Source of the DNA: Aristolochia californica
Lineage: Eukaryota > Streptophyta > Magnoliopsida > Piperales > Aristolochiaceae
DNA length: 64,000 nt
Direction: 5' to 3'
NCBI GenBank assembly: GCA_029961685.1
Contig: JARWKL010000011.1
Span: 4,962,501-5,026,500, forward strand
In this document: piece by piece, positions 43,746-56,400 of the stretch
How the letters are laid out: each line of letters starts with the position of its first letter
Position numbering within the stretch: the stretch's first letter is position 1
Position numbers and translations under genes: made by a program
Notes under the pieces: generated by a model
Database searches by the model: none
The model's input: the letters and a program-made list of their open reading frames with translations, nothing else
What the model was told of the DNA's origin: nothing

Positions 43746-46700
43746 GTTAGGTTTTCGTTTTGGGGCTTTGTTCGGTTAAATTTAGGGTTTATTTTTCCTG
43801 TCTTTTTTTTTGTAGTGGTGGTGATGTTGCTGTAATTGGAAGTGAATGTATAAATTTCTCTGTGTTTGTCTTCTTATGCTTGATTCTTTTTTGGATCGAA
43901 GGGTTTTCATCCAAATACGGATGTATGTTACTCAAATCTAGTTACTGTACCTGAATCTCACAAGATTTTGTCTATCTTCTCTTCCTTTGGATGGAAAGAC
44001 CTAATCCTGTTTCGCATTTTTAGATGTTGATCAGTTAATTTTCTTCTTGATGGCAGCAATTTGTGTGCGTGAAATTTCTGGATACGAGGGTCCAAAGGGA
44101 AAAACATCAAATAACCTTGTGAAATCAAATCGTGAAATTATTACTTTTTATCCAAATTAGTAATGCCTAAATTCTGGAAAAGATTAAGATGCGGAGAACA
44201 TTTCTTCCATAATCTGTGTTACTATTCATTTGGCTTAGATGGGATTATTCCATCGGTGGAAGAATGGAGAAGTAGGTTACTTGGGCAGGGGACCAGTCCC
44301 TCGTCCACGGCATATACAAAGATCGGACTTTCCAGGTCTCTCTGCTTCCTTGTTCTCTTCGTCCCTTCTCCTCCACCGCCTGCTTCCTTTACCAGCTGAC
44401 ATATTAACCTGTGGATTGCAGCAATCCCGTCGGAGCAGAATGATCCTGAAAACCCAACCAGAGTTAGGCCGCTGCTGTGGGGGCTTTATCTACCGCCTCA
44501 CCCAAGTCGAAGAGTACGAAGTGGAGTGCTGTGGCCATCATTGCGCTTCTACATCGGCTCCCAATCTGGGTGACGGAGTAGGCTGCCGGGGCCCTCGTTT
44601 CGCTCACATCCTGTCGATTGTCTTCAACCCCCAGCGCGAGCTCTCAATAGGATACGTTCCTATAAAATCAGAGCCAATATTAATCGAAAGAAAGCAGCGG
44701 TGGCGACAGATAGGTCATCTCATTAGCATAGGCGGCGACGGCGGTGTTGGTGGTATCCTCGCCGGCTCCGGCTGTGGAAAAGGGTACTGTGTGATAGGCG
44801 AAACCTCCTTGGAGCAAGAATCCAGATCGTATCGGAACAACGAACTCATGGTGCTATTTCTGCCTATCACCTTGAAGAGAGAATAGATGGAAACGATGGT
44901 TAGCATTCCCGCCCCTTCTCTTTTGACCTAATCAAAATTGTTTTTGATAGATTGTGACGGAGATGAGTAATTTCTTAAACCCTTTTGTGGAATAGAAGTG
45001 ATTCTTAAAAAAAATTATGTTTGTTGAAATCAACATATCAAGAAGAAGACTTATTTGAAATTTCTGCCATTCTTAACCAAACACACAAAACTTTCTAATA
45101 TTCAAGGGATTGAAGAACTTAAAGAACAAATTAATGTAAAACACTAAGAAATAAGTGGAGTTGAGTATGGATCCAAGCACATTGTATTGTAGCCAAACAA
45201 AGACAATTTAGGCAGCAAAACAAGTTTGCACAGCCGTTACAAGCAACGGTTGGAAGAAGTGTATCGAATCCATACTCATATGGAGTTGAGTACACAAGCC
45301 ATAAGTAGAGCCCAAAACTTCTGATTTTCAAATCAAGCTTATAAAAATCAACAGAAGGAGTCAATCTCATAGGGAAGAAGTCGACCCCAAATAGTTAGGA
45401 AGAAGTCGACCCCATATAGTTAGCTGGAGTTCAGTTGATCCCTGTAGGAAGAATGCGTATATAGGAGTTGATTATATCAAATGGATTTGACCATTACTAA
45501 AGATGTTGAATAGGAAGGATTCAAAGCCTTGTAGAAAATAGAAGATATGGGATTCAAGTTAGACCGGGGATCGACCTAGAAAAGAGCCATTGGAGCATAA
45601 AGGAGTCCACATCAAAACAACTATTCAACCCCGAGGTACAAAATGGAAATTCAAGATATTCTAGAACTCCATAACTTTGGCTATAGATCTCCAATTCATA
45701 TACGCGACCTATAAAATTTTTGGATTATTTTTCAATACTTTTTTACGAGAGATAGGTATGAAGCTTTTTTTTTTTTTTCAGTGGCTAGTTTCTTTCTTGA
45801 ACTTTGATTTTGTTCTATAAATAGCCAAATCATTTCTAGCCTTTACAACAACTTCAACCACCAAAGTTTTATAACTTCCAAGTCATATTCAAGTGGTTTT
45901 CAAAGGGGCTAGGTTTGAAATTTGAGATTGGAGTCTCTCTTCAATTTTAAGCTAAACATTTATAAACGTTATTTTTACATCTATTGATTACTATTTGTCG
46001 AGCCTTACGTTTTTTAAATCAAAACTTCTATTTTGATTAGAACCAATTGATCTTTGTTTTATATATTTAGTAATGTTTTTGATCAAATTGATAGTTTCAT
46101 CTAGAAAACTCTATGTAACTTTATTATGGTTTTCGATTTATTATCTACCTAATAAGAGGTATTGTAAAACAACACTTCCTTGCTTTTGAGTCAATCAGAG
46201 TAGAATGAGTTGCTGTATTTTTTGAAAATATATTTTTAGTCTAGGTGACTGCACCTAGAGTTGTTGGCTATAAGTCCTAGAGTGTTTTGGGAAGGTGTTG
46301 TAAATGAATTAATGAGCTTCAAAGCTATGGATATGGTTTAGCTTTTTATAGTGGATATTGTAATCCAAGGAAAGAGTCCACTAGGATATGGGTAACGATA
46401 TGAAATAGTGATTGTGAACCACTATAAAATTTTGGTGTAGTGGATGTGCTTGTTTCAGTTATGTTAAATTACAAATTATCTTAGTAAATCTATTCACCCC
46501 CTCTAGGTTTACTTGAACAAAACCATTTCAAGCCTTTTCTCTCTGTCATTTGGTCAGGTATATGTCAGATGGTCTACCTTCATTAACTCCATAACTAATC
46601 ACTAGACATTTTTGCATGTGACGTTCAATTGATCATAGTCGGTCGGACAAGTGGACTACTAATTCTCTTTTCAAGTCTTTATTTAGTTCTTAAGTGTTTA

Positions 46701-48599
46701 TTATCGTCATAGTTACCTTCATGGAGATATTTTAGACTAACGAATTCTTGGATTACAACCTCGAGGAGTTAAAACAATTGATGACTGTAGTGCCTGCAAT
46801 AATTAAAAAACAAAGTAATATTTTCCTTAACGATGGGAATGTAATTAGAGGTAACAATTCGAATGGGAGATTTGTGTACTTCTAACAGTAAAATCATGAG
46901 ATATCATTTTTCTACAATTATATTATTATGTAAACTATTATTTATTTTACTGTAAACAATATAAATTATTAAAATATCATAAACTATAGGATAATATCAT
47001 TTTATAAAATATTTATTTTATTTTATTTTAATGTGATGTTATATTATATTATTCAAATATTATTCGTTGTTTATATATATTTATTTTTATTTTACAATTT
47101 ATAAGTTTAAGAACGAGGCTTGGTATGGGAGCATAAGACAAGCACAAGTTGAGAGATGGCATGTCATGGACAAAGTTGAAAATTCTTAGCTATCACAATT
47201 TTAAATGGGGACAACAAATCATAGTTGGATTTTCCAAAACTTGACCTAGCTTGAGCCAAACTCCTTTACATAACTATATGAGGATGCTGAAAATTTGAGC
47301 TGATTTAGTCATGATACGTTATCTCGGTTGATTCAAATAACCTATCTCACACTTCAAAGTAAGATAGTGCCTAACTAATTTAACCAAAATTTTTGCATGA
47401 TAAAAAGTCTAATTAAATTCATTCCACAACCTTTATTGTGCACATTGCAATCCAAATCAATTTGGTGATACATAAAATATGATTTTTCTATATTTTCTTT
47501 GGAAATTATATTAATAGATATTAGGAAAATTTGATTATTTTTTTAGGCACATAACTAGTAAGGTACTAATAAGATTTTAAAATAACATTTTTTTGGAATT
47601 CTATAATCTGAAAAAGCATATCTGACTTTTCTTAGGATATAAATTTCTAGCCTAGGGCATTAATGGGGACCTAGATATTCAAGTTTGGATAGTGAAAATT
47701 AAAACTTGGTGAATATCAATTAGTGATCTAGAAGTAAGACTTAAATGAGATACCTCAGCTTTAGTTATTGTATCTAGACGAAAAGTTGGAGGAAAAGAGG
47801 TATTTGAAAGTACGTCCAATCCATATTATAGAACCTGCTACGTAAAAGATATGAACGTTGTTGGTCGGATTAAGGTTAGTCTTTCTTTCCATATATTGTT
47901 AAAATCACATATTTTAAGAATGTTTTCAAGTTGTAGGAAGCAGTAAAAAGTTAAAGAAATAAGTCAGTCATAGTGTTAAAGAAGGAGATAAGTCGGCCAT
48001 AGTTTCATAATCATCTCAAATTCATTTGCAATCAATTACGAACAATTGGAGAATATGTCTCGTGTAGGACAAGGTTATGTACTTTTTGAGAAACCTTAAA
48101 GATAGAATATGAGATGTTCTTTCAATCTTTTATTACACAACCACTTCTACTTGTGATATCTTATTGCCTTTTTTACTTCAGGATGTGTGGTACCTTTGAA
48201 AATTTTATAATGCCCAAAGCACTAGTTGATCGGCCTTTGTTACTAGTTATGAAAATAATCAAAACAAAAGGGTAGTTTTTGGTGGTACAAGGTCTAGGAA
48301 GAGGAAAAGCTAGAGATGGTTGATAGAGGTTTTGTTATCAATAGTGACAACAAAGAATACCACGCCATTCATGTAAAATCTGTGCATGTTAGAACTCTTC
48401 ATAGTCCCTTAATTTTTAAATTACTCTCCTTGTGCCATCTTTTCAAAGTCACTTATTCTCAATCTTTCAATTTATAAACTTATTAGATGTTGAATTTTTT
48501 CATTTATAAATTTATATGACATTGAATGTGTATATACTCTACCTATATCTTACCAAGGACTATATCTCATCATCGACCCTCACTATAGGTGAAAAGATA
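43746..48599. other. Intergenic stretch, mostly unassigned repeats
   Basis: 44239-44886 is open on the plus strand for 215 codons in GC-rich sequence (starts MGLFHRWKNG), with a Gly-rich part (GGDGGVGGILAG), but it matches nothing I know and has an equally plausible chance origin. Around 46250-46520 the text, ending TATTCACCCCCTCTAGGTTTA, has the style of a Copia LTR end. 46860-47110 is AT-rich. No other feature supported. Confidence 0.3.
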
Positions 48600-50010
48600 G
48601 GTTTTTATACTTCTTTGAAGTGGATTGTTACATTTAGAGAGGCCTAGCTGCACCAATGCATACCACAATTTTTTGTTCAGAGTCTAACTTGAAGTCTAAA
48701 AATTGTTGAGTCATGTTAGTACTAAATTTTTATGACATGGTCATTTTGATCATGGTTCAAATAACACAATGGATAAATTGTCCAGTTTTATTTCTAATTC
48801 TAATAAAGAACAACAAGATTCTCTTTGTCATTTTGTCAACTTTCTAAACATTCCTAGCTGCCATTTTATTTATCTGAAAGTAAGATAGATCACTTGAAAT
48901 TGAATCATATTGATGCATAGGATCTAACCTTGTTTGATAGATGTTTCAATCATGGTATTATATTATATTTTTGGATATTTTTTCACTGTATTTGATTTGT
49001 ATTTTTAAAAAAAAATCCAAAGTGTTTGACAGTTCTAAACAATTTCAAAATCATGTTGAAAAAATGTTGAATTTGTATATATCCATATTTTTTTTGTTAG
49101 AGACACACCATAATATGGCTTTTATTGTTAACAAGACATACCATATGGTGTCACACTGTCCGAGTTACTTTTTGGGGAGGCTCCTCACTACTCTCTCATT
49201 TGAGAACTTTTGGGGCTACTGTTTATGTGCACAACATAATCATGAAAAGATTCGCCTCCAAAGCGATTTTTTGGGTATTGTGATTTTTTTAAAAGTTACT
49301 TATGCTGTAACATTGACTCATTCATGATAGATATCTCAAATTGTGAAGTTTTGACGAATTTGGTGTTTTTTATTTTAATATAGTTTCGTTAAAGGATAAT
49401 AATGGAGTTATTACTGCAAGAAAGTAGAACCACCTATAGCCAAAAATGTTATTAGATGTAGTGGGTCTACAACTTTAAATATAAATTATATAGCAGCCTT
49501 GTAAGGTATAAAACTAGTTTGATGGCTCAAGGATACAATAAAAAATATTTTCTTGATTATGACAATTTTTTTAGCTTAGTCATTAAAATTGTGACGGTTC
49601 AACTTAATCCAATTCTTGTTGTTTTGTAATTGGTGTTTGCAACAACTTGACTTCTTAAGAACAACATAACGGGTTTGAAAAATATATATACACACACATA
49701 CACATACACATTGCTGATAATGATGGCATGACTATTCCTTTTAAATAATAGCCTGATCAATCTTTTTTAGACAAAGAGTCTGATTCTTTAAAAATATTTC
49801 CTAGGAACTAAAATTGATAGGTGCTCTAGTGGGATAATCTCAAGTTACTTGAGTCTTGTTTGTGGTTTGTATTATCTAATTCTAGCACATCTGGATAGCT
49901 TTTGGTGGATCCATTTTTTTAGTTCATGTACTCTTTGTCAGATGTCATAGGGAGGCATTGAAGTGAATGCACTTCTTCTACTACATTGGGTCTATATGGT
50001 CACAAAGATG
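48600..50010 (+). mobile_element. Very decayed Copia interior (integrase, RT)
   Basis: Fragments in shifting plus-strand frames: an integrase-like stretch at about 48990-49260 (FKIML, then TFGATVYVHN) and an RT-like stretch at about 49500-49640 (YKTSLMAQGYNKKYFLDYDNFF, where Copia usually has [12 protein letters not shown] and DYxETF), then KYFLGTKIDR near 49790. Numerous stops. Confidence 0.5.
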
Positions 50011-50412
50011 AATCCTCATGGTAGTTTTTCTATTACTGGTTATACTGAGTTGCAGTAAGTCCAAGGATGTTCGAATTTGAGAAGTCAAACTAGAACATCA
50101 AACAAAACATGGAGATGCAGCCCAACTTTTTACCCAATTGGGATACTTTGGTTTAGAGTTTTCCAACATAGAATTGTGACTAAAGTCACTGGGTCTATGG
50201 ATCGGAAAACCATGATTTTGTTTTTCTCAGACAGTCAAATGTAGTAGTCATTCCAGTCCGGTTATTTTCCTTTCATTGTCGGTCTTATCCTCAAAATAGC
50301 CAAAAGAAAACAGACGAAATATGTTTTCTAGGAGATTATTTGCTCTTTTTTTTTGTTGATTTTTCATTCTTTTTCTCCGTCTTTCCGTTGTTCAGATTGC
50401 AGCCATTTCCTT

Positions 50413-53400
50413 ATGGCGGCTCTGAACTCTTCTCCTTGGATTCTAGTAAGCACCGTCTCCTCCATCCCTTCAAAAGACCATAGGACCCTTGCCTTCCCTC
50501 GCATTTCTGCTATAGACTCACCACCCAAAGCTCGATTTGTCGCCAAACGCTCCCAGAGCATCTCTGTTCGACAGCTCCAGAGACCACTCCGTAGGACTAT
50601 AAACTAAAATATTAATCTATTACTTGCTTACTAACTGATTCATGGCTAATTTATGGCTAGGGTGTATTTGCTTTGCGCAGTTGAGTACATGGGGTTGCCC
50701 GCTAGCCAGTATTCAGTTTTGGACGCTGAGCGGATTGAGCGAATTGATGAAAACACATTTCGTTGTTATGTTTACAGAGTGAAATTTTTCGCATTCGAGG
50801 TTTGCCCAGTTCTTTTGGTGAGAGTTGAGGAAGAGTCCAACGGCTGCTGCATCCGTCTCTTGTCATGCAAGGTTCTGGTTCTTCATGTTAATAACCTCTT
50901 AAATTTTGTTACCTTTTTGTGCATTTCTTGTTTCTATTGTGTAACTGAGTTTGATGTTATGTTTTGACTTGTGTTTGCTCGTTATGTCAAGCTGGAGGGC
51001 TCCCCAATTGTAGTTGCTCAGAATGACAAATTTTCAGGTTTTCCTTCTTCCTCTCTTGTGCTCCTAATTGTTTATTAGCTTGAGAATGATCCTTAGAGTG
51101 GTTTTGCTATTTAATAATTATTGGGCTTTTGGAACGTAACTCACTAATTACAGTAGTTCCCTATACATATTTTAACTTCATTGCTTTATATCATGTTTTT
51201 TTCTTTTTCAGTGTTTTAATTTTTCTCCATTATACACTCCCTTTAGCTTAATGGAGGTGTTGCACTTCTAAATCAAGCATGGATATCAGTATGTACTTTT
51301 ATACTTGAAGGAATATCAAGAATCAACGTCAAATGGTTCTGAATGTCAAGGATGTGACTCTTTTAGTGGGGTAGTATTTTTTTATAATTTTATTATTTTC
51401 TAGGCACTCACTTATCATTCAGATTGTTTTTTTTAAATAGATTTATAAATTTTAAGGGTTGAAGGGGCAGTTTTGACATTTGTAAAATCACAGTAGGCGT
51501 TTGGTGCCAATTAAGAACAGGGGCGCAGGGGTAGTTTTTGTTATTATGTTTTGAGTATATTTTAGGCAATATGCCGGTTTAGTGAATTTTTTTTTGGTGT
51601 TATGCCAAGGGAATAGTTTAAGGAATATATGAAGAACATGATGGGAAATATTTTGTAGGGTGAAAGACTTTTCTTAAGCTATAAATAGAGAGATTTTCAA
51701 GGGGAGACTCATACTTTGAACCCCATAAAATTTTCTGTATAGTTTCCTTTCTTTTTCTTTGTTTTACACTAAATGTATACTCTCTCTCTCTCTGTCTTCC
51801 AACTTATCTGTCTCTCTGTCTTTGATGCCAAGTTATCTACTCTTGGCTCTGGAACTAAGCATCCAAGTCGGGTCAGAAATATATACATTTGAAGTTGCGT
51901 CAACTCTTATCCCATATGAGTGGCTGAAAGAAGGTGATTCTTATTCATATAAATGAGGCTAGGATCTTTTGAGCTCATGAATAATGTGGGATTATTCATC
52001 CACTTACAACCCCTCTTGAACACATACCATGGAACGCATATAAAGGCCATAAAAAGGTGGGGCTTTACCCATCAACTTCCCTCCTTATGTCTATAGTACT
52101 AAGGAGACAACTCCTCTTGGGACATGGAGAACATAAAAGCAGACAACAGAACAGAAAGAGACCTGGGTGTGGATTTGCTCTAAAATTATGTTGAAATTGG
52201 GTTTTTTGAATCCCAAAATTGTTTCTGAAGTCAGCATATTACCAGAATTTTTTTTACAAATAAGCTTCAAGATTTTGCAGGAAAAATATAAATACTTCAC
52301 CACACAAAAATAATTTAGCCATTCAAATGCTACTGAAAAATAATTCACAGAAACCTTTAGCTGACACAAACCTTTTCCTCCCTTTTTTCTTGTATTTGGC
52401 TTCATCTTCCACAGTCAGCCAATTCTTTAGCTGACACTCTTGCTAAGCAAGGAGTTTCCCTTCGATCGCTTGTTGTAATGGGAAATGCTCCTTTGGTTGT
52501 TAGTTTGCTCCTTTTGCTTAATAAAACTCATCCATTCTTTTTTATAAAAAATCTCTCTGCTAATCGGACTTAAAGGTTCGTTGTTTTCTTTCTACTGTGC
52601 CTTAACCTAAGGGTTAATAGCTCGTACTGCTGCTTTACTAGCAATTACTGTGTGATTATCTGATCCTGTAAGGATCAAATTATGTTCCTGAAGAATTATT
52701 GCCTACATCACCTAGCTTAGACACAAGGCTTCCTACACATATTAATTTCTGGGCCCACCCAGTTTGCTGTCCTGTCTCCTAATTGATTCAATTAGTATTC
52801 CCTTTTTGAATACTACATATCAAGGCTTACTACTATAAAATTCTAGGAGTTCTTTCGTGTCTTGTGAGGCACACATACCTGCGTATATTATATTGGATCT
52901 GCCAAGTGTTGATGGAAAGGTGTGTGTGAAGAGACTTGTTGTGCCACTGCATTTGTGTTTGGTGGCTGGTAGTGAGGGTAAATATGGTTGATTCTAGAGA
53001 AGTTATCACCCCTATGAAGTCTATTGAAACTGCAGAAAATAAGGAATATAATCAGATAACTTCTGTGAAGTTAGATGGGAAGAACTACTTGAATTAGTCT
53101 TGAGCTGTTAAGAAATTTCTAATTGCCAAAAGGAAACCTTAGTATATCAAAGAGGATCCACCTGATCAAATTACAGAAGATTGGGAGGCTAAGGATCATA
53201 AAGTACAGACAAGGATGTTGAATTCTATGCAGCCTCATGTTAGTAATCAAGTTATCAGTTGTAAAATTGCTAGGGATATGTGGATGATGCTTGAGTGTAT
53301 CTTCTATCAAGAAAGCATCTTGTCTAATTTGATCAGGTGGATCCTCTTTGATATACTAAGGTTTCCTTTTGGCAATTAGAAATTTCTTAACAGCTCAAGA

Positions 53401-56400
53401 CTAATTCAGAAGATTGGGAGGCTAAGGATCATCAAGTACAAACATGGATGTTGAATTCTATGCAGCCTCAAGTTAGTAATCAACTTATCAGTTGTAAAAT
53501 GGCTAAGGATATGTGGAAGACACTTGAGTGAATCTTCTATCAAGAAAGCATCTTGTCTCATGTGTATGAGTTATATGTTAAGTTTTTCAGCATGAGCAAG
53601 GGAAATGAAACTGTGACGTAGTACTTCACTCAGACGCATGGGGTGTTGCAAGAGATGGTGGTACTTCATCCTTTTATCATTGATCATGTGAAACTACAAG
53701 AAAAGGATGGACAGATACAAGTGTCAGATTTTTGGATAGATTGGAACCAAAATATGAGGCTCTACAAGCACAGATGTTAGTAGACGATGTGGGGCTTACT
53801 CTTGAGAAGGCTTATAACAATGTAATTAGAGCAGAGAGTGCAGTACTATAAAAAAACCAGCAACTTTAATCTATTCTCTACTCCTTGATCTAAGATAGCT
53901 AGGGGGAGAGGGGGAGGTAGAAGACATGGTCATGATGGAGAGGCAGAAGCCGAGAACGTGGATATAGGAAATGCTCACATTGTGGACGGACCAACCACAA
54001 TTCAAGTAAATGCTGGGAGAAATTTGGAAAACCTGTGTGGCCTAACTCCTTTATATCTAAAAGCACTGGAAGTGCACAAGAATCTATTGCTAGTCCACAT
54101 GGTGAAATTCTGCTATTACTTCATTGTTTGGGACAACTCACAACTATACCCATGACTGCTCCTACTATGGTTGGTAGATCATCTTCCACTCATGCCACTC
54201 TAGCTACGCTAGGTATGTTTGCACTACATATTTCTTCTCAGCGATCATGAGTTATTGATTCTGCAATATATATTCTGAGGAGGTCTTCTAGATGCTACTT
54301 AAGCCAGTTTATAGACCGTGTTGAGAGGTGTTGCTGTGATACCTTTCTTGTGGCATCTAATAGTTGGTACATCCATCCCCATTAAAGTTTTATTAGTTTC
54401 CTCTTACTCTTTTCTTAAGATATTTTCTTTCAATGTCGATCATGCCAACTTGGGAAGCACCGTAGTAGTTCTTTTCCATTGAGTAGCAGCCATATTACAG
54501 TTCCATTTTAGTTAGTCCATTTTGATGTTTGGGGTCCTTGTCGGGCTTCCACATTGTTTGGATTTCATTATTTTTTGACTTTTATAGATGAATATAGAAG
54601 AGTTACCTGTGTGTATCTCCTCAGGGAAAAATTTGAAGTCTTCGATGTATTTATCAAATTTTTCTCTAAAATTGAAGCTCAATTTGGTGCTTCAATTCAT
54701 GTGTTCTGGTCTAATTGTCTTGAATTTATGAATAAACAATTTTCATCTTTTGTGCATCTCATTGGTTTATTCATCAATCATCATGTGTGTATACCCCACA
54801 ACAAATAGGGTTGCTAAATGGAAAAATCGTCATTTGCTAGAAGTAGCTCATACTCTATTATTAAGACGAATGTCTTCTATTGGGAGATGTTATTCTAACC
54901 TCTTGGTACTTAATTAATAGAATACCATCCTTTGTTTTGGTTGGAAAAATTCCATTGCAAGTTTTGAAACCATAATGTTCCTTATTTGAAGTCACACCCA
55001 GGGTGTTTGGTTCCTTGTGTTTTGTTAATTCATTTGGTCCACACTGTGACAAATTTTTTCCTCAGGCTGTAGAGTGCATTTTTCTTGGTTATCCTCATAA
55101 TCGAAAAGGTTATAGATGTTAAGATCCTACTAATAGGAAAACTTATATTTTAGCAGATGTAACATTTTTTTAGACTATACCATTTTTTAGTGTATCTCCT
55201 AAGACATGTGGCTATTGAGTCCCCTATTCTTGTTCTAGTTATGGACAATCCCACTGTACCTTCCACTGTTTTGCCTCATGAACCATTGCAAGTATATCGG
55301 CACAAAAAGGTAAACAAACAACAGCCCACTAGTGGATTGCAACATCAAGGCTCCTCTATGGCCCCTTCTGACATGGTTGAATCATTTTGCTCTAAGCTTG
55401 TGGACCTTGTTTTCATTGATGTGCATCTTCACATTGCCATAAGAAAAGGTACTCATCATCCTATTTCATAGTGTGTTTCTATCCATAATTTGTCTCCTTC
55501 ATTCTGGTATTTTGATGCTTCGTTGTCCAGTGTTCCTATTCCAACTAAAGTATAAGCTGCCTTGTGTTCGCTTGAGTGGAAGAAAGTTGAGATGGATGCC
55601 TTTGTTGACTAGGAATACCTGGACCTCGGTAGAACCTCGTACAGGTGCTGCCATTGTAGGCTCTCATTTGGTGCCTCCTATCAAATGTAATGCTGAGGGG
55701 ACGATTGAAAGATATAAGGCACGACTAGTGGCTAAGGGTTACACCCAAACATATGGTGTGGATGTATTTAATACTTTTTTTCCAATAGCCCATATGACTA
55801 TAGTCTAGATTCTAGTTTCTACTCTTGTAGCTAAGAGGTGACCCTCGTTTCTGTTAGATATAAAAAATGTTTTTCTCTATGGTGACCTTCAGGAGATGTA
55901 CATATAGCAATCTCCTGGGTTTGTTGCTCAAGGGGAGAACGACAAAGATTGCAAGTTGCATAAATCTATGCATAGGTTGAAACAAAGTCCTTGGGCCTGG
56001 TTCAATAACTTCAGTACGGTTGTCATAGCATTTGGGTTTGTTAGGAGCCACTGTGATCATTCCTCGTTTGTTTTACATCGGTCATTAAGGAGTGTGATTC
56101 TTATAGGGGGGTTAGTCCCCCAAATGGATTTTTGAAGTTCAAGTTCATGTCCAACATGAAGATCATGTTAGTCATGTACATGAAGATCATCTTCGCACTT
56201 GGTGTTAGTGTTGACGACTTCATTTACACTGGAAAACAGTTTCCAGTGTTAGTGCCCCAACATGAGAAAAACATAAAAAACAAGAGAATCCCTAAACCTT
56301 TACAGTACATTTAATTACAACATAATCCTTAAACCCCAAATTAGGTAAAACAACCATTATTACTACACGAATAAGTTAATTAAATATATTAATATATTTC

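Noticed and set aside
52551..52984. 5' LTR of the Copia element
   Set aside because: Does not match the 3' LTR at 58746 and lacks a primer-binding site.
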